A stretch of DNA of 64,000 nt, from positions 558,001 through 622,000 of the forward strand of contig NHZP01000017.1 in the NCBI GenBank assembly GCA_003313425.1. The letters run 5' to 3'. This DNA comes from Pseudopyrenochaeta lycopersici. Its lineage: Eukaryota > Ascomycota > Dothideomycetes > Pleosporales > Pseudopyrenochaetaceae. Positions 23,319 to 34,586 of this stretch are shown in pieces (within the stretch, counting starts at the first letter, position 1; each line of letters begins with the position of its first letter). The notes under the pieces are model-generated. The model was not told the DNA's origin. It saw only the letters and a list, made by a program, of their open reading frames with translations, and made no database searches. A program made the translations under genes and the position numbers.

Positions 23319-24425
23319 TTACCAGGGCGGAGCGCTGGCAGCAAGAATGTCCTCTGCGCGTAACTCCTCTCGATAGCCTGGGAAAATCTGATCAATAACA
23401 TCGCATATCCAGCGAGGTGTGAACCTTGCGCCGAAATGCATTTTTGTATATTCCCAATACTCTGGAAACCAGCCCGCACATTCCCAATCGACTATCCCGG
23501 ATATCCTACCATTTTCGTCGATAAGAACATTTCTCATGTTTATGTCAGCGTGAGTAAACACGATTTTGTGTTGGATGTTGTGGGCTTTACTCAAGATCGC
23601 CTTGTCTTCTGCAGCAATAGCAAGGCCATGGATCAAATATCTATTTAATGCCTCCTCGTTCTGAAATTTTAGCATCTCTCTTTGAGAATTGCTTATGCGC
23701 CAGTCAAGGATGCCACTTCCTAGTGAATTACATATTTGGAAGTCGGAGCTTATCTTCCGTGGAATAGACCTAATCTTAGCAGTGTATTGCTGTAGATCAC
23801 GCACTATCGAATCCACTTGACTGTCGGTCAGAGTAGCAAGCCTGCGTCCTAATTCCTCGCCGTTTACGCCCGTCATGAGGAGGAAGGAGTTGTCTCGGTA
23901 TTGAATTACATCGAGGCCCCGTGGTGCAGGTACCTGAGTTTGCGTTTCCAAAAGCCGGAGTGTCTCAAATTCCGCTTGGTGTTTTGCGGCCCAGCCTATT
24001 TCTGCCTTACGAAGATAGAAATTAAATGGCAAACGGAAAATACGATCTGAGCCTGTATATAAAAACGTTCTGACTGAAACAGAAGCCATTTTCTCGTATG
24101 CCCATGCCCGAAGTGATAAAGGTGCGCAGGCCCATACACTTCGCAGCACTGCAATTACGACAGAGTTGTACCAAGTGTTTGAGTTCTTCGTCCTTCCGCA
24201 AACATTGGATAGTGGCGTGTCCTGCGGTTCTGATCTCTGTTTTATGCGATTTGGGGTCTCCGTGTAATCTAATACTTCGAGCCAAGCCAAAGCATCTGCG
24301 AACCTGTTGTGCGTCTCGAAGTAGAGGGTATTTGGGAGATTCACAGACTCAACGGATTTGTTTTCGAGTGTTATAAAGCGAAAGTTTCCTACTTGCTTCG
24401 AAGGGATAAGTTCCTTAGTCTCCAC
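23319..24425 (-). CDS. Aminoglycoside-phosphotransferase-fold (APH/choline kinase-like) protein; 5' end unresolved
   Basis: Small-molecule kinase fold. The kinase-like part begins around VRTFLYTGSDRIFRLPFNFY, with FLLMTGVNGEELGRRL as the hinge. It carries the Brenner-type catalytic loop FTHADINMRNVLIDENG (H-x-D-x4-N) and the metal-binding GIVDWECAGWFPEYWEYTK. This WE-x-AGW-x-PEYWEY ending is typical of the large fungal APH expansion, whose substrates are unknown. The frame is open from 24543 but has no ATG until 24089, and the sequence before 24089 still looks family-like. So the true start must come from an upstream exon, a non-ATG start, or the gene is 5'-degraded. A possible acceptor is CCCCCTTTCAG near 24470. 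Confidence 0.7.
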   Translation of the reverse strand: METKELIPSKQVGNFRFITLENKSVESVNLPNTLYFETHNRFADALAWLEVLDYTETPNRIKQRSEPQDTPLSNVCGRTKNSNTWYNSVVIAVLRSVWACAPLSLRAWAYEKMASVSVRTFLYTGSDRIFRLPFNFYLRKAEIGWAAKHQAEFETLRLLETQTQVPAPRGLDVIQYRDNSFLLMTGVNGEELGRRLATLTDSQVDSIVRDLQQYTAKIRSIPRKISSDFQICNSLGSGILDWRISNSQREMLKFQNEEALNRYLIHGLAIAAEDKAILSKAHNIQHKIVFTHADINMRNVLIDENGRISGIVDWECAGWFPEYWEYTKMHFGARFTPRWICDVIDQIFPGYREELRAEDILAASAPPW

Positions 24426-24543
24426 GAAGTATCGAGCCTTGAAGTGATTAGAAGAGGTGCTTCTACTGAAAGGGGGTTTCTTACTGATGTTGAGGTTTGG
24501 GGTAGTCCTTTTCGTAGAGACGACCTTCCATTGGCGAAATGGT

Positions 24544-25334
24544 CAAAAATCTGTGGCAAAAATGTAACAAACTGTCCAGGGGCATATCGGGGAGCTGATT
24601 CGCGACTCTGAACCGCAAGTAAAGTGAGCTTCTGCAGGGTCTCTTCTCCCACATACGCTTCGAGCAGCCTGCGGAACCTTGCCTGGAACGACGTCAAAAG
24701 ATATCTCGATTCTATGAATTAATAATCTACATTCTCATTCTTGATTATATTAGTAGGGAATCCCAGCACTATTAGCATGATCAGTTTGTGGTAGCGGGCT
24801 GCGTCTAGTGCTCTTATACCTCTTCTTGCTGCCTTAAGATCCCCTGTGACACTTGCCTTTGGACATATGACTTGTAGCTGCCTTAATGAGCTAAGCACTA
24901 CTTTCCGGCCTCTCGTCCCTGGCCCATGGCCCAGATATAGGCCGTCAGCTGGAGCATCGCACTTGCGGCCCAAACTTTCCAAGCATGGAAGTGAGCCGGC
25001 AAGAAACTAGTCAGGTTGAGTCGCTAAGGGTGAGCGGCACCTGAGCGTACTGAGGTGCGGTGGTGCGAAGCTGATTAGAGGCTGAGTTGTTTGTAACGAC
25101 TACACGCATAGAAACTTTGCTTTGGATTTCCCATCAAAGGTACGCACCGTTGTCTGTCATACACTTAAACATCAAATAATTTACTCCTACTCTTTATGAT
25201 TCGCATCGTAGCCCAACTGTACTTTCAACAAGCATTCCTTGGCAAATGCTTTACATATTCTGGGTCAAAGACAGAATGTTTCCTTATCTAGACAAGCCTC
25301 ATGGCCGAAAAGAAATGTCCCGTGTTTCCAGCCT
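24544..25334. other. Intergenic, 0.8 kb, possible gene remnants
   Basis: Two minus-strand open stretches (24697-24545 and 24982-24719) lack ATG starts. They could be upstream exons of the APH gene or relics (segments FQARFRRLLEAYVGEETLQK and GDLKAARRGIRALDAARYHK). No family recognised. Confidence 0.3.
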
Positions 25335-26369
25335 TCACTTCCCAGTCATGTGCATTTTGCGAACATGATCGTTCATCTTATCGCTCCTTGGGAATGGTTG
25401 ATTACCATCACGCTCACTGCGGTTGCAACCACTGATAGGGCACCAGTGTACTATCTTCTCAACTGCGTGGGCCCCGTTGTAGTGCCTATCAAAATCATAG
25501 GAACGCGTGAATGTTCTCCCACATCTAGGCAAGCTACATTTGAACACGTACTTGCGCGGGCTACCAGTACCGTAGATAACACCAATGCGAGGATAGGTGA
25601 CCGTTGAAGTTTGATGTTGAGTCGGAAATGCTTGCGGCAGCGATACTGCATTCAAAGCGACCTGATTGTCTGGCGATATCACAGTATGTTTCGCAGTCGG
25701 CAAGTGTGAGTCGTAGCCGACATTGACTGTTTCCGGGTCCAATTCATACTGTGATGTCAGAACAGTGCTACATAATCAACGTCAGCCTACCGTTCAGTTA
25801 CCCTGCTGACCATGTACACACCTAGGGAGACATGATAGAGATGTCGTGTTGTTGTTATTGTCCATGTCGTTGTGCAGAGCGATCTCATCGCGGCCAAAAG
25901 CATCGTCCGGAACGGATATATCTAGAATTCTCGGCTGAAAGATGCCCGTGTTGTCCCCTGTTTGAGTAGTTTTTCTCGTTCCTCGGAAGTCTAGGGAGAT
26001 TATATTCCAGGCCGGATCGATGTTGCATGGCCATGCTGCTCATCCGTTAGGTGTAAACCCAAATTGAAAGTAATGGGTTCAAACAAATGTGAGAGAAGTA
26101 CCTTCGGGCCATATTTCTATGCTATCATCCCGCTCAATTTGTATTTTGGCATGATTTGATCCCTTTGGGTTAGAGGAAGTGCATGACCAATGTATATCTT
26201 CATATGGCAACGAAGTATTCATGTTGGGGTGGAAGATAAACCAGCCTGAAGCGCTGATCGTAAAAGATTTCGGAACAAGATTGAGCGAAGGGACACTGTC
26301 GTTACGTGGCACTGATTTAACACATTCGCTGGTAGAAACAATAACTCTTATACTGCACATCCTACTCAT
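25335..26369 (-). CDS. Two-finger C2H2 protein, copy D
   Basis: Paralogue of A-C, separated from them by three unrelated genes. Exons: 26102..26369, 25822..26035 and 25335..25767; the phases close on 304 aa (start MSRMCSIRVIVSTSECVKSV). The N-terminal region is not obviously like the other copies and includes WPEG-AWPCNIDPAWNI at the first splice junction and a run of Asn (MDNNNNTTS). The C-terminal fingers are C-SLPR-C ... FDRH-YNGA-H and HWCPISGCNRS ... PRSDKMNDH-VRKM-H. Here the RKDKL box is changed to RSDKM, and finger 1 has the canonical 12-residue Cys-His spacing where A-C have 13. Confidence 0.8.
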
Positions 26370-26451
26370 CCATCTTGAGGAGTCGGTTGCCCTTCGAGCG
26401 GTTCTGCGTTAGCAGCAACGCGAAGCGATTCGTCGCAGCCAAAAAAGGTAG

Positions 26452-26506
26452 GGCTCGGCCCAGTCTTCCCTGGCTCGGCCCAGTTTCTTCTCCGGCTCAG
26501 CCTGGT
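26452..26506. repeat. Short tandem repeat, about 20-bp unit
   Basis: GGCTCGGCCCAGT occurs at 26452 and 26472, with a diverged third copy near 26493 (GGCTCAGCCTGGT). Period about 20 bp. Confidence 0.6.
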
Positions 26507-26632
26507 CGCCTCCCCGTTCAGGTTGGTAAATTATTTCGAAGCAAACCTGTGGCTTACATCTGTCGATCTGCACTGCGCGCCAGATGCCTGCGATGCGCCA
26601 CAGGAATCTGCTATTCGCCCAACAGTGTACAA

Positions 26633-26755
26633 CCCCCCCAGTTGTTTGTAATACTCCCCTGCAGTCTGCAAGACCCCCCTGTACTGTTCGACCCCCCCTG
26701 TACCCTTCGACTCCCCCCTGTACTGTTCGATACCCCTGTAGTCCGCAATACCATC
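26633..26755. repeat. C-rich minisatellite, 18-23-bp unit
   Basis: C runs of 4-7 bases at about 26633, 26656, 26674, 26692, 26713 and 26733 are separated by variants of TGTACTGTTCGA or TGTAGTCCGCAATA. The minus strand is therefore a series of G runs. Its coding potential on either strand is not convincing. Confidence 0.75.
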
Positions 26756-28143
26756 CAGCGGCCTGGTCAGTGGCAGAGGAGAATATGTAGTGTTCCCTTG
26801 CATCGGGACTGTGGCTTGTCAGCTAACAATTAGGTGGTTTTCATAGCTGAATTGCGTACTTACTAAGATCCATTGCCAGCCACCTGAAGTTGCTAATTTT
26901 GGTAGCATTTGGACGTTGGTCCAGCCAGTCGCCTCGTACCAATATGGGTACTCAATCCCCGGCCTTGACTTATCGATAGACCTTGATGGTATGTATAGAA
27001 TCTCTTGTTAATACCGCTGTTTTCGCTGAGGCGTAGGAAATGTTGTACCACCATTCACGTTATGGTAAGTTCCCCGGCATTTAGCAGCTTCATGATAATC
27101 GATGTGCAGACCAAAGATGCATTCTTTCTTCGAGTGCAAGTAGGCAACGACTCCTTGTACCCGAACTGTTTTCCCATAACCTGCCGCTCACTTGCCTACG
27201 ATCTGGTCCTGACATGATGCCAGGGAAACGCCTTTACGATCCTTTTCGCCTAACGGGTCCTACAAAGTCGTAGTGGTGCGAAGAAGGATGTGAGGAAGAA
27301 TTTTACAAATCAACCATTCAATTTCAAAAGGCAACCACCACTGTCAGTATGCTATTGAGCTCTCATGTCGACGGGATAGAGTAGTAGCTGCTATATCAAT
27401 GATACAGCAGCAAAAAGGACCTGCTATAGCCCAGAGATATGCTGTGCGAAACCTACTCCCATGCGAGCGGTATAACTGAGGTTTATCATTCGTGCAGCGC
27501 GATCTTTCTAAAGCCACCATGCTGGAGCAATGGATAGCTACAATGTTGTCGGTTATAGTAAGCTCCGACACACTATTAATTGGCGTTGTGGTAATTCATT
27601 TCGTAGGAAGAGTCACTCGTGCTGAGGCGACAATTCTGGATTAAGCTTCTGATGGATGCCGCATATGAACTAAGGGTGGTCTCGTATGAGTGTCGGCTGG
27701 ATGTAAGTAGTCGGAAACATGATGTTTTGTAGGTACGAGAACTACTCCACGTCTGTGCGAGTCCGTCCGAGCCTACCACTGCCCACCGCCGCTTCATTGG
27801 CCTGCATATTCAGATGAGGATTTGCAACGTACTTTGCGAGAGCATGTCTCAACAGTCCTTGTATGAGGTAGATACCATAAATACTTGTACACTTAGGCAG
27901 ACTGTGAAGAGTGTTGTAGGTAGTTATCTGAATTATATTATGCTACATACGTACACTGCCGACAGCGGGTAGGTGTCCAGCCATGCGTTGCGAGACGCGG
28001 AAAATGTCGAAAGCAGATCCCAAACGCCAAATTATGCAGTAATGTGGAGTGGCAATGTACCATCCTTCCCGATCCGATACCGTTTTGAATAAACACCACC
28101 AGTGTCGTTAAGACCCTGAAATGCAGCCGTAAAACTCCTGCCA

Positions 28144-31100
28144 TTACTCCTCCATTTTGTCTTTATCAGATTCCTTTGCCGGTTCTTTCAATAGCATTGC
28201 GCGGAAGTCCGCATTGCTCTTCGCCTCACCGTTCGCCGTTGCAGTAGCTCTGGGTATAGTAGGACGACCAATACCAACTTTCCCACGACCACGTCCACCA
28301 CCGCGAGCAGTCGGTCGATTGACGCGATTGGGTTGGATGAAGCTATTGCTGGCTTTCCACTCACCCTTCTGCTTGTTCAGATCCTGAACTGTTCCAATAC
28401 GAAGTTTTCTGCCCTCAAAGTCCTGGCCTTCAAGTGCGAACCCAGCTTTACCCGCCCCTTCGACAGTCGTGAACTCAATGATGGCGCCACCATGTTGGGG
28501 TTCAAGCTTGATCTTTTTGAAGCCGTAGGGTTCCACCAGCGGTTTGATACGCACGTCAGGGACCGTATCGGGCAGATTGAGGATCGCAATCGACCGTTCG
28601 GTGAATGACGCGGAGGCGCTGCCAGCACTGGAATGAGTCTCTGATTGTCCAGGTGTCTCTTTGTGAGTGTCTGCGCCGCCTACGTTCTCAAGAGTCGACT
28701 TTATCTTTGGCTTTGTGTCACCTCGGTCGCTGGCGATTTCCACGTTCAGATTAAGACCCCAGAAGCTCTTACCGTGCATCTCAGCAACGGCAGCGTCTGC
28801 GCTCTCTTTCGTCTCGTAAACTACATAGCAAAACCCCTTGTTGTTGCCAGTGGGTTTGTGCATTGGGCACTTGATCCTCTCGATCTTCCCGAATGGCGAA
28901 AATACATCCTCAATCTCTCGTTGTTTGACCTTGAAGTTGAGGTGCCATATGTAGACCTCGCGGCCTTCAGCGGTTGCGCCGTCGCGCTTCTTCTTGGCGT
29001 TGGGGTTTGAGATTCTCGAAATGAGTTTGAAACCTTCGACATCCGTGCCGTCAAGCTGGGTCGCAGCGACAGCATCCTCGGCCTTGGTGAACTGTACGTA
29101 GCAGAAGCGGCGGTGCGTATCGAATTTTAGCGAAGGAAACCTAATGCCGATAATCTCACCAAAAGGGCTAAAATGCCTTCGCAGCCAGGCTTCGTCAGCG
29201 TGCGCAGGATAGTTCGTGACATAGAGCGTCGTGCTCTCCCCTCGCTCGATCGATATGCTGTGACCTTCAAACCCTTTCGCTTCTTTACTCAGAGCATAGT
29301 CTGCTTCTTCTGACGTCTCGAACTCCACAATGGCTGTCAGGTTATCATGCTCCTCCTTCATCACCAAATTTCGAACCGTACCGGCATCGGTGAAGAATTG
29401 GCGTACTCGAGCTTGCGTGGTACCGACAGGAAGTTTCTTGACGATGATAGAGGTATGCTCTCGGTCTCTCTTCGGTCCGGCGGAACGGGTTTCTGATGGC
29501 GCCTCGCTGGCCAACCTCGCCTCTCCGTTAGCCACGGCTGTGTCTTCATCCACATGCTTGCTCTTCTTCAAACGCGATTCGACGCTCTCATCTTCCCGCT
29601 TCCGCTTTGTTGAAGCTTCTGCAACCTGACTCTCTGGCATTACTTTTTGTGCAGCCGCAGCAGCGGCTCGTTCCTTGTCTCTCCGAATAGCAACAGTGCG
29701 ATCAGCTCGCCTCTTCTCGATTGCGGCGCTTCGTACTTCGAGAACTGACTCATGCTGTTCACAATGGTTCATAAACATTTCGATGAGAGGCTCTGGGTGA
29801 TCAATCGTATGCAGATGTTCCATTCCACGTCGCAATACTGCTGTAGCCGAGGATGGGGAGAGCAAATGTTGACCGGCATTCTGTTCGGTCCGCGTTGCGT
29901 GTTGAGACCAGACTACCATTTCGAAGATGTACCAACGATACCAGAAGTCGTACGAATCCTCTTGTTGTTTGACTAGAGAGCCCCAGACCTGCCGAGCTTC
30001 TTCAATCTGGCCACGTTGGATCATGAATTTCATGTGAATACGCTCCAGACGGTACTGTGGATCCGCCCATTCCCTTCCGTTCTTTTTCATGCCAACCTCT
30101 CTAACGAATTCTAGTGCGGAACGGATGCCGACTTCGGCAACATCAACGTCGTCTTCCATTGCTCGAGGATCATCGAAAGCTCTGCGCCTCAAATAGCCGC
30201 ACCAGGCAATCTGCACCTTGATCAGCTCTTCTAGGTCTGTATGCTCCAGCAATCCGGATCCCGTCGCTGTGTGCTTCACTCGCTCAAGATCTTCAAACGG
30301 CTTGCGCTCCGCTTCTAAAGTTAAAATTCTATGGGACCACAGGGCGCCAGACCAAGGGCAATGTCGCGTTGCGCGCTCCAGTACGTGCAGGAGGTCAACA
30401 GAGCGATCCTGCTGCCAGATGAGAAATTCGATGTGATCTTCCCATATCGAGGGGTCTACCGGGAAGCGAAGCGTGGCCCGTTCGTAAAGCGCGTTGACAA
30501 GGTGGAAACTGTAGACACCCATGGTCTTCTTCTCCCACTTGAGATACCGGGTCATAGCGTAGTACTCTGCATCGTGATCACCTGCCTGTATTGCTTGAAG
30601 AAGCTTAAACTCATACTCTTCGCGATTAGCATACTGCTGCTTGATGTGTGTGTTCTTCTGGACCGCTTGCTCCATGACTTCCTCATAGTGACTCTGATTG
30701 TACCGTGAATTGAAAGACGAGTACCGCGACAATGTGTTGGACCAGGTCGCATGCGGTTGACTCAGGCGCTCGTTGAAGATTGCGGCGACTCTTACTGCCT
30801 TTTCTTGGCTGAAGCCGCCTCGCTCCAGATCCTCCTCCAAGACCTGCAGATAGCGATCCCATACGAGGTTGCTCTCTTGAAGATTGTACTTGACTCTCTC
30901 AGCACCCTCTTGTAGGGCGTCCAGGAGGAGCTGCGGGCTGAATAGCTCACGTCCAATGAGTGTCTCCTCCTCAGTCCACTGCTCCGGCGGCACTTGCTCC
31001 CAGGCGCAAGCTACTAGATAGCTCACGTATTCGCCGTAGGCAGCCCACAGCTTGGCACTATAGGGCTCGTCTTGCGTCGCTTGCCTGTGCAGCTCTAATA

Positions 31101-32291
31101 CCCCCATGCGCTCCTCGATGTTCTTCGCCAGGGCCTTCTCGTCATTGAGGCGATAGTGCCATAAGAGCTCCCCTAACGGATATTTCTCGGACATTGTCTT
31201 GTAAGCGTCGCGCAATGTGTGCACTAGCTCGTACGAATTCGCACCTGAATCGAATGTCGCGAGATGGTTCTGGAGACCCTGGTGGAGGGTGGTAACGAGA
31301 GAGACATGGCTGTAATAGTCGAATGGGTTATCGATTAAGGTTGCTTCCAGCTGATTAAGCCAGTCAATGTGCTGCTGATCTAGCGACTTTGTGACGAAGC
31401 TACGCGGCCGCGGCGAGGCTTCGGACATGATGCTGGCTACGGACTCGCCGGACATGTGTTGTCCGAGATGTTGGAGACTGCTGTGTGGTCAGTGTATGGT
31501 GTTGCGAAAGTTCTACAACAAACGCGAAGCTTCCGTAACAGGCAACAGTAACGCGTGACCGCGAGCAAGCGCGATTCGCACTGCGTCACTTGGACTGCCG
31601 AAGTCTGATCGTGACATAATGACCATGCACGAGTTACGAGGAGACCACACGAGGAGACTTGCAGTGTCCCAGCGCAACACGTTGTTGACAAGAGAAATAG
31701 GCCAACTTACGTGACTGGCCGCTGATGGCCTACAGAGTTCTGTCGCGAGGCCTGTTGCTGTTGCATACTAGCAAGATCTAACAAGTCGTCAGTGACCTCT
31801 GCGCATCCCATTGCAGGTATTGCCCTCCCCGAGCGCTGTCGAATAATTGTTGCATGTTGACCTCCAGGCAGCACACTGTTGGTATGGGTCTTCCCCACAT
31901 CACCCCCAACCCTCAAGGAAAGCGGGCACCTACCTGCCAATGTGTCCATGCCTGGTGTTGAACCTTGCCGGAATAGCGAGCGCGGAGGGGTCATGCGCGC
32001 ATCGTGGGGTGAACCTACTGATTGCGGCGTGCTCATTGCGCTGTGTATGACTCTCGCGCCATTGGGCATCTGGGCGAAGCCGGGCGAAGGAACCTGCTGC
32101 AGCGCAGCATGCGGTTGCGGCGACGAGATGATCTGTCGGCTGAGGCCTGAAGAGGTGCGCGAGGGCATCTGGCGTATTGCGCGCTTGTTTGGCGATTGCA
32201 GCATCGACGGTGAGGAGACGGCGGGTGATGGTTGCGGCACAGGAGTGCCTGCGGGCGAGTCCGAGGGCGACAGCAGCGAGTTGATGTCCAT
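28144..32291 (-). CDS. PRP24: PRP24/SART3-type U6 snRNP recycling factor
   Basis: Nuclear splicing factor that anneals U4 and U6 snRNAs and contacts the LSm ring. The main exon encodes HAT-type helical repeats (first ~560 codons after MSGESVASIM), a basic NLS-like stretch (KRKREDESVESRLKKSK), four RRMs starting at SIIVKKLPVG, TTLYVTNYP, REVYIWHLNF and RSIAILNLPD, and a C-terminal NADFRAMLLKEP box like the LSm-interacting tail of Prp24. I propose three exons: 31934..32291, 31711..31777 and 28144..31480, giving 1,253 aa. The two small upstream exons (MDINSLLSPSDSPAGTPVPQ ... DLASMQQQQ) splice in frame (GTAAGT at 31710, CTGAC then CACACAG at 31481). If they belong to a separate small gene, the PRP24 start is the ATG at 31455 (1,103 aa). 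Confidence 0.9.
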
Positions 32292-32971
32292 GGTGACGTT
32301 TGGTCGGGCAGTATTCTGCTATTGCGCTCTTGCCTTGAGACGGTGACTGCAGACCACACCACCTTGGGTGATCGCCACGGGCGCTCTAGATCCCAGAGTC
32401 TCTCTATTTATAACAGTCGCAGACTACCACTTCTGCAAAGCATCGATACCGTCGTTATGAGCAGCATGGGACGAGGCCGGGCTGTTCGCCGAAGCAAGGA
32501 AAGTCGATGGCGCAAGACCGAGGATCAACGAGTGTGACGGGAGAGATTCCTTTGCGCCGGTGTTGTGGTGGATGAAGCCTCTCGGTTTCGAGTCTAGACG
32601 AGAACGAGAAAGTTCACCTGGACAAGCTTGGGCCCGAAACTAGATAGGTCGTGACGGAGCAGGTTACTATCCAGAACGACCTTGATGCGGGCTGCCAGTT
32701 GGCAATGTGAGGGGCGTCGGGCGCAGGGCGTTGTACTATCCTCCCAGTGCCAGCTCTTCGGGGCAGATAGACTTTTGAGGACGCAGCTGGACAACAGTCT
32801 GCTCGCCTGTCGCAGAAAGCTGATCGTTCCGTCTGGTCTGGATGAAGATCGCCGGGGTGCATATACACGTGACTTGTATCCCTGCAAGCCTCCGCTGCCG
32901 AAGAAATTCCTTGGGACCTCACGACTCTGAATGTCAATCATCACCACGCCATTGAGGTGTTGAGCATCGCC
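32292..32971. other. Divergent intergenic region, 0.68 kb
   Basis: Shared upstream region of PRP24 (minus) and MRPL22 (plus). Overlapping small ORFs only. Confidence 0.55.
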
Positions 32972-34295
32972 ATGAGTGCTCGAATACCCTCACGGCAGCT
33001 TGGGAGGTCCGGTATGTTCAAGAATGCATTTCAATAGGCCCTTTCCTCAACGCAGAGCGCTCTGGATACTCCTCAATACCATTCCCACACACCTTCTCCA
33101 GTCTCAATCTGACAGTGCATAGCCCTCGCCGCCTTCCGTCCCCGCTCGACATATTGGATCCCTTCTACGTCACTCCCCACAACTGCGCAGCGAAATATAT
33201 CGAATCCCTTCAAACCCAAGAGCAATGACGATCTGACAAATCCCATCCTCGAGAACTACCTGCAGAAGAAGGAGCTCGAAGAAGGACCAGTGGCCAAGGA
33301 TGCGAAACCAGCGCGCCCGACTCTCCGCGAGGGAGATCTCTCTACGCATGAATCCTCGCTTTTCCGTCCCGAACGCGAGATTCCCGGATGGCGCGAGAAC
33401 ATGTCGGCAAGCGAGAAGGAGCAACTGCTTCAACAAGCCGAGCGGAGGAAAGACCAGGCTGAAAAAATAAGGGATAGAGAGCTCATTTCGATGAACGTCG
33501 ATCCTGCGCCCAACGCGCGAAAGGCTCTTGAACGCAAGCTCGTCATCGCTGGTGTAAAGCGCCACGGTCGCATGACCAAAGCCCAGAAATTACTGCGAAC
33601 CGAGCGCCAGAGTCTCTACAAGTCACAATTTCTCCCCACATCCGTCAAGAAACTGCAGAAAGTCGTCAACCAAATAGCCGGCAAGACTGTCACTGAAGCG
33701 CTCGTCCAACTCCGCTTCTCCAAGAAGAAGGTCGCCCGCGATGTCATCAAGGGCCTCGAAATCGCACAAAACGAGGCCATTGTGGGTCGCGGTATGGGTC
33801 TCCAGGGCGAAGATAAGGCATTGAACCGCTGGTTGAAGCAGAGAGAAGGCACCGATGCCGGGAAAGAGCGCGATTTGTGGGACTATAAAACCTCTGAAGA
33901 GGACGCGACGGCGAGGCAGAAAGAAAAGACTGCGCGGGCGGGGAAGACAACGACCGTGGAGCTGAAAGATGGGAGCAAAAAGGTAGTGAGGGACCCGAGC
34001 GAGATTTACATCGACCAGGCATGGGTAGGACGAGGGAAGGGCTGGAAGACACCTGAATACAGGGCGAGAGGAATGATCAATCTATTGAGACATCGAACAA
34101 CAAGTATGTGCATTTCGTCGTCATCACCTCGCGCTTATTGACTAATTGGGACCAGGTTTCTCCGTCCTCCTCAAGGAAGAAAAGACACGCATCCGCGTCT
34201 CAGAGGAGATTAAGAAGAAGCGAGACAACCGCAAGCTTTGGGTTGCGCTACCTGATCGGCCAGTCACCGCACAACGGCAGTACTGCTTGTGGTAA
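32972..34295 (+). CDS. MRPL22: Mitochondrial large-subunit ribosomal protein uL22m
   Basis: Mitoribosomal protein lining the exit tunnel. Exons: 32972..33011, 33123..34103 and 34156..34295; phase 1 at both introns, 386 aa. The N-terminus MSARIPSRQLGRSALAAFRP is Arg/Ser/Ala-rich without acids, a typical matrix-targeting presequence. The L22 fold starts near FLPTSVKKLQKVVNQIAGKT and includes EALVQLRFSKKKVARDVIKG. The conserved C-terminal loop is IYIDQAWVGRGKGWKTPEYR, then GMINLLRHRTTS across intron 2, ending RPVTAQRQYCLW. A charged region (about 190-250) between the two parts is a lineage insertion. Convergent with UTP15. Confidence 0.93.
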
Positions 34296-34586
34296 TGCAC
34301 GTGCAAGATCACTCACGATGTATCATATGTGTAGATCTGGAACCGGGTAGGATAGATAAGCATAGCATGGCATCTGGCCCAAATCGGGTCTGTACAATAT
34401 ATCATTCAAACATGATTTTCGCGCCCATCATCCGAAGCAAGGCAAACGTGCTCCATCCGGGTATTTTGCCCTCCAGGTAGATGCGGTGTACTCGTCCAGG
34501 CCAGATTGGTGATGCAAAACCCTGAACGCCTTCGCTATGCAATCAAATCATCCAATACACTAGCTCACATAACCAAGACCAGTCAT

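Larger units (their letters stand above)
26370..28143. other. Intergenic, 1.8 kb, repeat-bearing
   Basis: Contains the two short tandem-repeat blocks listed separately (26452-26506 and 26633-26755). The rest, about 26800-28143, shows only small incoherent ORFs. Confidence 0.5.

Noticed and set aside
26633..26755. CRISPR-like array
   Set aside because: Repeat and spacer are both short and degenerate, and the sequence is clearly eukaryotic; it is a minisatellite.
26531..26803. 90-codon minus-strand ORF with YRG-x-EQYRG repeats
   Set aside because: It is simply the minisatellite read in one frame; no start context or flanking coding sequence.
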